From Devosia sp. ZB163 (GTDB lineage: Bacteria > Pseudomonadota > Alphaproteobacteria > Rhizobiales > Devosiaceae), in contig NZ_JAQRMY010000002.1 of the NCBI RefSeq assembly GCF_028613635.1, positions 1,108,295 to 1,172,294 on the forward strand: 64,000 nucleotides of DNA, in the 5' to 3' direction. The first letter of the stretch is position 1. The number at the start of each line of letters is the position of its first letter. Position numbers and translations under genes: made by a program. The notes beneath the pieces were generated by a model. That model was not told the origin of the DNA and did no database searches. It saw only the letters and a list, made by a program, of their open reading frames with translations. Shown piece after piece: positions 40,547-47,574 of the stretch.

Positions 40547-41832
40547 GGGGGATCCTGCCGGAATTCGCTAAGATGGGTGTGAAACACATGGAGATTGTGG
40601 ATGCCGCGACGCTTGTTGCGGTTCGACGTCCTGAAGATCACCGCCTCGACGCCGCCCTCCCGGCACACCCGGCAATCACATCGCTCCCAAGGGCGATCTC
40701 CGAGAGTCTGGGCATAAATGCGGCGCTGCCTCGCGACGGCATCCGCGCGGCGGCTTTGTGAAGGCTCTTCGTCCCAATTCAGCGCCGCCCAGTAATCCAT
40801 GACCGCATCGAGCGCGGGATCAAGCTTTCCCTGTCCGGACGCATAAGACCGCACGCCTTCGAGCGCCGCGTCTTCTAGGCGCCGCGCATGCTCCTGGTTG
40901 AGGCTGCCTTCAAGTGCTTTGTGCTTAAGCTTGTTGTTCTGCGTCGCTTGCGGGATGCGAATGGCGGTGTAGTACGACAACTCACCGCTCGCGTTCCTCG
41001 CCCAGTAATTCTTCCGGGCGTCCTTGAAGGCCCGCAACAGGGGCGAGGTCGTGTCGAAGCTGGTGACATTGAATTCGCGCAGCGATGCCAACTCCTCGAT
41101 CTTTCCGAAGCCCAAAAGGTGCAGCCGCACCTCGCGCGGGATAGCGTCGCGCAGCGCAGACAGCACGCGCCGAATTTGTGCTATCCTTAGAGGTACGGTG
41201 CCTCCAATCGCCAAGTAGTCATACCCCATGGAGACGAGGTTGCGAGCGGCCTGCGCCATGCTCAGATCTGACCAGCCCTGGATCACACCGAGGGGCGTAA
41301 ACTCGCGCCCGAGGCGCTTCGCGGCGGTAAAAAACTCGGTCGCGTTCTGGAGCGTCACCTCGTAGCGGCCCCGGATATCGTCAGAGACATCGGCGATCGT
41401 TCGAAGGACGCCCATGTCGTCAAAGTCGAAGATCAGGTGGTCAGGCGAGCATCCGTGGGTAAAGCCGCCGTCCCCGTAGAACTCGACCGTGTCGTCGGCG
41501 CGGTATGGCGGCTCAGGAAGATTGCGGTACGAGAAGGCGCCGCAGTCTCCCATCATCATGCTGCCAGGAAACTTGTCCAGCGGATATCGCAGAAACCGGC
41601 GCGCGCCCTCGCGGCGAAAGCGCATGAGTTGGGCCTCTGAGTACTTGCCAGGATGCCGCACGTCGCCGACAATGCCTCTAGACACGAGGATCCCGTCATA
41701 CGGCGCCGCCTCCAGGAACTCGTGCGGGTACTCGTCGTCTCGATGGACAGTGCGACCAAGCCGATGTCGGTCGCCCAGAAAGTCGTATTCAGGGTCGATC
41801 GTGTCGACACTGTCGGAGAACAAGAACCGCAT
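40543..41832 (-). CDS. dpdA: DNA-guanine transglycosylase DpdA
   Basis: A 429-aa tRNA-guanine-transglycosylase-like enzyme that exchanges guanine in DNA for preQ0. MMMGDCGAFSY (93-102) carries the TGT active-site Asp96, and GCSPDHLIFDFDD, LGVIQGWSDLSMAQAARNLVSMGYDYLAIGG and HLLGFGKIEELASLREFNVTSFDTTSPL follow the TIM-barrel order of TGT. Near the C-terminus CDCRVC with later His residues fits the zinc site. DpdA-type rather than tRNA-type is supported by its lodging between two DGQHR genes. Both ends overlap neighbours by 1-4 bp. Confidence 0.88.
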   Translation of the reverse strand: MRFLFSDSVDTIDPEYDFLGDRHRLGRTVHRDDEYPHEFLEAAPYDGILVSRGIVGDVRHPGKYSEAQLMRFRREGARRFLRYPLDKFPGSMMMGDCGAFSYRNLPEPPYRADDTVEFYGDGGFTHGCSPDHLIFDFDDMGVLRTIADVSDDIRGRYEVTLQNATEFFTAAKRLGREFTPLGVIQGWSDLSMAQAARNLVSMGYDYLAIGGTVPLRIAQIRRVLSALRDAIPREVRLHLLGFGKIEELASLREFNVTSFDTTSPLLRAFKDARKNYWARNASGELSYYTAIRIPQATQNNKLKHKALEGSLNQEHARRLEDAALEGVRSYASGQGKLDPALDAVMDYWAALNWDEEPSQSRRADAVARQRRIYAQTLGDRPWERCDCRVCREGGVEAVIFRTSNRNKRRGIHNLHVFHTHLSEFRQDPP

Positions 41833-42974
41833 CAGGCGACTCTCACGAAGGCATGCGTATGGTCTAGCCGCGCGAGGTGGCTAGACAGCATCTTAATGTC
41901 CCGGCCCGTGTTCTGAACCTCATTCCAATCGCGCTGCAACTCCGCCCAGCGTCCGCCGGTCCACCGGCAGAAGGGTGCGATGCGTGAAAGCGCTTCCACG
42001 CAATGGTGCTTCACGTCCGTGCCCGGGGCAGCCCGGGACATGATGCGATCCATCAGAACACTCATGGCCTCGATCCCGGCCGAATGCATGAGTCGGCTCT
42101 CAGTTGAAGGCTTACCCCAGGCGTCTGGAAAGACCTCCCGGACCGCGCCCCAATATGCAACGAGAAGGCGATACATCGCGTCCACGTCAGCCGGGGTCTG
42201 CGGCGTTGCTTTGTGGGGGGCCAGTGACCCGAGAGGCCCGTTGATGCTGTTACGGATGCCCTTCACAAGCGCGGAATCTGTAACGACGGCTGCAGCAAAC
42301 TCTCCGGACGGCCGCTTTATCAGGCGGTAGAATGGGGACTCTGCAGAGTTCTGGAGGCGGTTGACGAGTTCGCTTGGTATCTTTCGGGCGGACAGGTCGC
42401 GCGGGAAACTGGCGTCGACCTCCGGCAGCAACTCATCAATCAGGCGAGGGTCAAGAGGCTTTGCCTTGTTGACCAAAATGAACTGCTCGCGATGAACGGC
42501 AAGTTCTTCCGAGACGAAAGCGACCACCGGGACGGGGAATTCCTTGTTCTGCGCCTGCGCAAGGGCGATGGATCGTTGTTGCCCGTCGACGATCCAAGCG
42601 GCTTTCGGCCCCTCAGTTGGAACTGGAATCCTGAGGGTCCCCGCTTCGCCCGATCGCGCGTCGCCGCTAGGCCTTTCGCCGCGTGTCTGGGTGAAGCGCG
42701 CTCGGGAAGAAATGGCGAGGATTATCGCGTTCGGAAACAGCACGGGTCCGCCGTCGAGGAACTCAGTGATCGCCTGCACGTGGCTCTTGATCCCTTTGCG
42801 CTGAAATCCCTGGAGCGCGCCGCCCTCGGGATCGCGATGCACTCGGCTGATCTCAGCGAACTTCAAGAGGTCGGCCCCGGCGACGAAGAAGGCGAAGACT
42901 GCCTTCCCTGCCTGACGCGTCCTGACTGCGCGGACTGCCAGCGTTGGCTCAGTTGTCTTACGCGGACGCGTCAT
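41832..42974 (-). CDS. dpdB: DpdB-like DGQHR-domain protein (first copy)
   Basis: A 380-aa DndB/DGQHR-family protein: GALQGFQRKGIKSHVQAITEFL (52-73), LFPNAIILAISSRARF, the hallmark WIVDGQQRSIAL (127-138), then FILVNKAKPLDPRLIDELLP. It shares this whole block order with the second copy, but overall identity is low and an insert (residues about 95-125) precedes the DGQQR motif. The ATG overlaps the stop of the upstream dpdC-like gene. The pair may form a heteromeric partner of DpdA. Confidence 0.72.
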   Translation of the reverse strand: MTRPRKTTEPTLAVRAVRTRQAGKAVFAFFVAGADLLKFAEISRVHRDPEGGALQGFQRKGIKSHVQAITEFLDGGPVLFPNAIILAISSRARFTQTRGERPSGDARSGEAGTLRIPVPTEGPKAAWIVDGQQRSIALAQAQNKEFPVPVVAFVSEELAVHREQFILVNKAKPLDPRLIDELLPEVDASFPRDLSARKIPSELVNRLQNSAESPFYRLIKRPSGEFAAAVVTDSALVKGIRNSINGPLGSLAPHKATPQTPADVDAMYRLLVAYWGAVREVFPDAWGKPSTESRLMHSAGIEAMSVLMDRIMSRAAPGTDVKHHCVEALSRIAPFCRWTGGRWAELQRDWNEVQNTGRDIKMLSSHLARLDHTHAFVRVA

Positions 42975-43978
42975 GTCAAAGCCCCCTCGCCGACTGCGGC
43001 ACCGTAGAGACGCTTAAAGCGGGACTGCTCGCAGGCGACACCATCCTGATCGCGAAGCCTCCGAAGAACACTGCCGATGCCGGATTGAAATCTCAGGTGC
43101 TCCCGAATGAGCCGGATTATTTCCTCGTCCGTCTGCCTCACCCTTTGAGCCCGTTGCGGGGCAGTGACTGCTACAAGAGCATGGCGAACGGCCTCGGCAT
43201 CAGCTTCGCTGTTCTGGCTACCTACACTCGGGGCGACGGCCCGCACGAAGTGATAAAGGGCGCGTTGCGAAAAGTCGGCGCGCGTGCCGGGAGTGATCGC
43301 GTCGAGGCGCGCATCATATGGCATCAGCGCGCAGTGGACCTCGGTCGGAAGGAGCGCCGAAAGCGAGGCACCAAAAATACGCAGCCGCGCGAGAAAGCTG
43401 GGATCAAGATCCCGCAAGCTGCTGCCAATCATATCCGCATATGGTCGCGTGAGCGCGATCAGCACACGCCCTCTGCCTCTTGCGAACGTGTCGCTCCACT
43501 GAACTGAGTGCGGCCCCTTCAGCAGCGCCGAGAACCAAAGGGCAGCATCAAAGTCGCCTTGCACACGTGCCCCAACAGATTCAGCGTGACCAGGAGAAAC
43601 CGTGAGCCCGTAGACCGGCACCCGATGATCGGCGGCGACCAAACCCAGTCCGGCCGACAGAACGTAGAGTCTAGCGCCCGCGCTTGTAGCGGCACTTCTA
43701 GCCAGCCCAAACCCGCGCCCGGCGTAAAGTTGGCTGACAGGCAGTCGCGAGGGCAACTTCGAAAGCTTTTCAAGCCACGCTGCTTCAACGGCCGCCTGCG
43801 GCGCTCTCGAAAGCGAAAGCGGAGTTGAGGATCTTGCGGGCTGCGTAGACTTGCGACTGGTGCAAGTAGTGACGATAGACGTTATCGAACCACAGGTGCT
43901 CGACGCCCCTGCGCACTGCGCTAATAACTGCATCCCTAGCTGGTCTCCCTCAAGCGTCGCTATTTTGGGTTGCCCCAT
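42971..43978 (-). CDS. dpdC: DpdC-like protein (YaaA/DUF6884-like), apparent frameshift near N-terminus
   Basis: The C-terminal 280 residues are well coded: VSQLYAGRGFGLARSAATSAG, ARLYVLSAGLGLVAADHRVP and WFSALLKGP, similar to YaaA/DUF6884-type proteins. In Dpd systems DpdC converts preQ0 in DNA to the amido form, which fits first position in this operon. The N-terminal stretch in this frame (SITSIVTTCTSRKSTQPARSS) is poor. One frame over, the same bases read VEHLWFDNVYRHYLHQSQVY then AARKILNSAFAFES, plainly protein-like, from a GTG at 43916. A one-base slip near 43801-43806 joins the two. Confidence 0.6.
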   Translation of the reverse strand: MGQPKIATLEGDQLGMQLLAQCAGASSTCGSITSIVTTCTSRKSTQPARSSTPLSLSRAPQAAVEAAWLEKLSKLPSRLPVSQLYAGRGFGLARSAATSAGARLYVLSAGLGLVAADHRVPVYGLTVSPGHAESVGARVQGDFDAALWFSALLKGPHSVQWSDTFARGRGRVLIALTRPYADMIGSSLRDLDPSFLARLRIFGASLSALLPTEVHCALMPYDARLDAITPGTRADFSQRALYHFVRAVAPSVGSQNSEADAEAVRHALVAVTAPQRAQRVRQTDEEIIRLIREHLRFQSGIGSVLRRLRDQDGVACEQSRFKRLYGAAVGEGALT

Positions 43979-44233
43979 ATCTAGTGGCCCAACCTCTCCG
44001 TTCATACGACACAAGCCGCAAACAACATCCCACAACCTCAGCTACAGCGATTCCGGTCCCTTTGCAAAATGATTGCCCCAATAACTGCAGGCAGTCGAAC
44101 ACGGCGCTTGAGGTTGACGTCAGTTATCGGCCCGCACAGGCTTTCGTAGGGCTGGACTCGACCGGGTGCCAAAGGCCCAGCTTACATGGCTTTCGGCACT
44201 CCGTGCCTGAACTCTTGCGTCTGAAGGGTTTGG

Positions 44234-46567
44234 TCAGTCTTGATCCCAAACCCTGTTGAGCACCTGCGCGGCGATAGCGGCCTTGTCCTGCGGCAGGAAG
44301 CGGCCGTAGTGCTGCTGCACCATGTCGGGCGTGTCCTGGATGGCATAGCTCGCCTGCTCGTATGAGCCGGTCTTCTTGAGGATGTGGGTGGCCAGCACGT
44401 CGCGAACGTTGTGCGGTCCGTGCGGCAACAGGCCCTTGATGGCGCCGCGCTCGGTATACGGGTTGTAGATCCCATAGCGCTGGATGATCAGCCGCCAGGC
44501 GTCGTAGAAGGTCGTCTGGTCGTAGCGGGCATTGGTGCTCGACTGCTTGACCGTCTTCACGAAGAAGGTCCCCGGATCATCGGCGCTGGCCAGTAGCCGC
44601 GCGCGATGCCGATCGACATAGGCGTCGATCATCTCATAGAGGCCCGCCATGTCGGGCAGCACCAGCCGGAACGGCTTCTGGCCGAAGAAGGACGAGTTGG
44701 CATTCTTGAAGGCCACGGACGGGATCAGGATCTCCCAGCCTTGGTCTCGGACGCTCCAGCGAAGCTCGCCGCACTTCATGTCCTCGAGGTTGCGCTCAGA
44801 CGTCGGCATCCTGCCCGGTGGACAGATCCGCAGCTCGCGCAGGTTCTTCTGCCGCAGGCCGGTGTGCAGCCCGATACGGAGCATGAGAAAGGAGCGCACG
44901 GCTTCGGCCGCCGGCCGCGGATAGAGCCGCTCGTCCGGCATGAAGCGCAGGATCTCCTCAGTGATCTTTCGGTACTCGCCGACCGGGCTGTCGGCTTCGA
45001 GGATGGGCAGGATCGGCTCGAACGGATCCCGGTGGACCTTCGCCACGCGCTCAATCTCCTTGAGACGCTGTCGGGCGTGCCGGTACATCTCATCGCAGGC
45101 GCCGTTCCAATCGGCCCGCACCCGCTCAATATCGGCTTCTGTGATCAGGCCATCGATCGGACGGAGGCGATCGGCCAATGCCGGCGTCTGCCTGATCCAG
45201 CCGGTGTCCGCCTTCACCACCGATGTCAGAAGGGCCAGCATGCCGACTTCCCACTTGGTGAAGAAGCCACGGCGCTGCTCGCGCCATTGCAGATACCAGT
45301 CCCAGACCGGCGGGAACACAAGCATGGCGAAGCAGAGCGACTCCAGCGGGGCGCCGAAGCCACGGACAGGACCATCCGCCGGCGCGGTCAGCGCGCCAAA
45401 CATCAAACCGAGATGCTCGACCTTCTGCGATGCCGTCTCCTCGCCCCAGACGCCGTTGCGCTGGAAACCGAAGGCGGTCAGGGTCGCGGTCTTGAACTTG
45501 AGCAGGCCAGCCATCTCGCGCTCGAGCTCTGCAGGCGCATCCACCACCGACGACACGACCTCCTGATCGACATCGGCAGCTGCCGGCTGCTTCTTCGGGA
45601 ATCCCTTGCCCTGGAACGCGCGGAAGCGGACGGCATAGCGGTTCTTGATCGCCGCCGCCTGGAAGGCCCTGTAGTCGGTCGATCCGGAGATGATCACCCG
45701 GTTCACCCAGTCGAGGATCTCGTCCTGCTCCGCCGGCGAGCGAGCGTTGAAATCATCCGGGAGGTGCCACGCCAGCCGCCGCCGCTCGGCCGGCGTGAAG
45801 TCCTCGAGGACGTGACCGGTCCGGGCCCGCCCGAGGTACGGCAGCTTGGCCTTGAAGTAGCCGGCCGGCAGGCGATATCGGCGCTCGATGCGCGCCAATA
45901 CCTCGAGGCTCTGGATGGACCTTGGCGTGAGCTCGCCGGTCGCCCATTTCATCAGCGTTCGATGATTGGTGGCCTTGTCCTCCTTGGCCACGGCGTAGAA
46001 CAGGTGACGGACGCTATCGCCGTGGCGTCGAATGTGCAGGTTCAGGGCGTCGGCGAAGCCATCCACGTCCTCCCATTCGATCCAGAGAGGTTCCGGGAAC
46101 TCCACGATGGGCCGCCGCGTGTACTGGCGCTTCGGACGGGAAGGCGCGGCCGGCACCGCATCAGGCTTCCGCTCGACCTTGCCTGAAAGCACGCGATCTG
46201 CACGATCGGTAACATCAAGGTTGCGCTTCGGCCGCGCATCGGCCCTGACCGGAGGCGGCCTGACGGTCGTCTGCATCTTGATGGCAGAACGCTTCGGTGC
46301 CCTGGTCACGGATCGGCCGATGGCATCGAGCAGAGGGGTGATGTGCCGCCCTGCCCCGACCAGCATCTCCGCCGGCACGTTGGTCAGCATGCCCATGGCC
46401 GTCCAGTCGTACTTGCCGGCGTAGCGGGGAACGCCAACGCCGGTGTCGACCGATGCGATCAGGAACTTCCTCAGGGCTTCGGTGTGCACCGGCAGCAGGT
46501 AAGGAGCAACGCGCTTCCGGCAGAAGTCGGAGATCATACGTTCGGTGATGGGAGCGTTCGTCGGCAC
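44234..46567 (-). CDS. Large tyrosine recombinase/integrase with N-terminal extension
   Basis: A 777-aa recombinase. The catalytic domain is C-terminal: RIGLHTGLRQKNLREL gives the first Arg, HNVRDVLATHIL (His719, Arg722) the box II pair and QQHYGRFL the Tyr nucleophile (Tyr754). The N-terminal half is unusual: a basic Pro-rich linker around residues 90-150, then an HTH-like block (FADALNLHIRRHGDSV, NHRTLMKWATGELTPRS). It probably integrates and excises the dpd island and may bind its own control region, where a perfect palindrome lies 49 bp upstream of the start. Confidence 0.85.
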   Translation of the reverse strand: MPTNAPITERMISDFCRKRVAPYLLPVHTEALRKFLIASVDTGVGVPRYAGKYDWTAMGMLTNVPAEMLVGAGRHITPLLDAIGRSVTRAPKRSAIKMQTTVRPPPVRADARPKRNLDVTDRADRVLSGKVERKPDAVPAAPSRPKRQYTRRPIVEFPEPLWIEWEDVDGFADALNLHIRRHGDSVRHLFYAVAKEDKATNHRTLMKWATGELTPRSIQSLEVLARIERRYRLPAGYFKAKLPYLGRARTGHVLEDFTPAERRRLAWHLPDDFNARSPAEQDEILDWVNRVIISGSTDYRAFQAAAIKNRYAVRFRAFQGKGFPKKQPAAADVDQEVVSSVVDAPAELEREMAGLLKFKTATLTAFGFQRNGVWGEETASQKVEHLGLMFGALTAPADGPVRGFGAPLESLCFAMLVFPPVWDWYLQWREQRRGFFTKWEVGMLALLTSVVKADTGWIRQTPALADRLRPIDGLITEADIERVRADWNGACDEMYRHARQRLKEIERVAKVHRDPFEPILPILEADSPVGEYRKITEEILRFMPDERLYPRPAAEAVRSFLMLRIGLHTGLRQKNLRELRICPPGRMPTSERNLEDMKCGELRWSVRDQGWEILIPSVAFKNANSSFFGQKPFRLVLPDMAGLYEMIDAYVDRHRARLLASADDPGTFFVKTVKQSSTNARYDQTTFYDAWRLIIQRYGIYNPYTERGAIKGLLPHGPHNVRDVLATHILKKTGSYEQASYAIQDTPDMVQQHYGRFLPQDKAAIAAQVLNRVWDQD

Positions 46568-46615
46568 TGTGGTCTCCGGCTGCGGGGCCGGCAGACATAG
46601 TGGTTTGGTAGCAAC

Positions 46616-46645
46616 GATTTACCCGGACATCTGTCCGGGTAAATC
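46616..46645. promoter_or_regulatory. Perfect 14-bp-arm palindrome upstream of the integrase
   Basis: GATTTACCCGGACA, a two-base centre TC, then the exact reverse complement. It lies between the integrase start and the end of the adjacent unknown gene. No T run follows, so an operator or recombination site is as likely as a terminator. Confidence 0.55.
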
Positions 46646-46669
46646 GGGCAACGCACAGAGTGGTTCGAA

Positions 46670-47398
46670 CTACGGCTTCGGAGTAACCACACAAGCGAGT
46701 GGCCAGACCGAGGAAGCGCCATTTGACGCGCACCTGAACTCCCCGATGTTCCACTTCTGTAGATCCGGAGAGCATGCGGCCCAGATCGATTGGCGCTTCC
46801 CGTCGCTCCAAAGATTCGGACGCGCCTTCTTGGTCTTGGCGCCTCGACCGTGCAGTTCGTGAAAGATCGGTCGTACTGCACTAGAGATTTGGGGAGCGGC
46901 CGCCTTTCGCCAGCGGTTGTCCCAGCAGATCATCGTTGTGGTGTGTGTGCCATCCTTCAGGACGTAGTGATAATGAATGCCCTGTTCCAAGTGCCTATCC
47001 AACTTGTCCACCTCGTCTGCAACCGCGATCAGGGCGAGAACACGATGGGAGACTGAAAGTGGGACGGGCACTTCGCGGACTGGAACCAAGTATCCACGCA
47101 GGATGTCCCGCGGCGCCAGCACCTCGAATTGGCTGGCGATGGATACCTCTTCTACTGCTGGCACCTCAGGAGGGAAATCGACTTCGTCCAATTGCCGATC
47201 TAGATCATCCAACGTCTCTTGGAGCTGCTGCCGTAAGGATCGGGCTGTTGGCACTTCGATATGGGCTCGGTCGGGCCAATGCTGTTCTGCCATTCCGGCC
47301 CAGGCCGCTCCGAAGCTGGCCAACCGGCTCTGGCGAGCCAGTCGACCAATTTGCTCCAGCTCCGATTTCAGTTTGCCCACGAGATCAGCAGTGGTCAT
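46670..47398 (-). CDS. Unknown protein next to the integrase
   Basis: A 242-aa protein from ATG (MTTADLVGKLKSELEQIGRLA), preceded by GAGGGGAAC as ribosome site; a start 19 codons earlier is possible but has none. The N-terminus is helical (LRQQLQETLDDLDRQLDEVDF). The middle looks beta-rich (YHYVLKDGTHTTTMICWDNRW), and the end is basic with Cys and Trp (KRQSIWAACSPDLQKWNIGE). Not recognised. Codon quality is acceptable. It could be a regulator or cargo of the dpd island. Confidence 0.6.
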   Translation of the reverse strand: MTTADLVGKLKSELEQIGRLARQSRLASFGAAWAGMAEQHWPDRAHIEVPTARSLRQQLQETLDDLDRQLDEVDFPPEVPAVEEVSIASQFEVLAPRDILRGYLVPVREVPVPLSVSHRVLALIAVADEVDKLDRHLEQGIHYHYVLKDGTHTTTMICWDNRWRKAAAPQISSAVRPIFHELHGRGAKTKKARPNLWSDGKRQSIWAACSPDLQKWNIGEFRCASNGASSVWPLACVVTPKP

Positions 47399-47574
47399 GT
47401 TCCCCTCAACCATCGCCCCGTCCGCCCTTGCCCAGAAGCTGCGACTGGTGCGCACCGCTACGGGTCGACTATTTCCTCAGCATTGGCAACCACCTGCACC
47501 GATCGCGATCGATAGTTGCTGGTACCGCGTCCCTCGCAGCGCGGATGCGGTACTTCCATCTTTGCGAAGGTGAC

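Larger units (their letters stand above)
21769..46567. mobile_element. Dpd (7-deazaguanine in DNA) genomic island with tyrosine recombinase
   Basis: The span holds a modification operon, a restriction operon, a nuclease/helicase pair and, at its right edge, a large tyrosine recombinase. Genes for DNA 7-deazaguanine modification are known to travel as genomic islands. The limits given are those of the outer genes; true attachment sites were not identified, although repeat copy B lies 1 kb outside the left limit. Confidence 0.6.

Noticed and set aside
39458..42974. Phosphorothioate (Dnd) modification system suggested by DndB-like DGQHR proteins
   Set aside because: No dndA, dndC, dndD or dndE genes are present, while a TGT-type dpdA and queC lie between and after the DGQHR genes, so Dpd fits better.
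44606..46186. A 526-aa open frame on the plus strand opposite the integrase
   Set aside because: The composition is that of an antisense shadow, and the integrase frame has all catalytic motifs.
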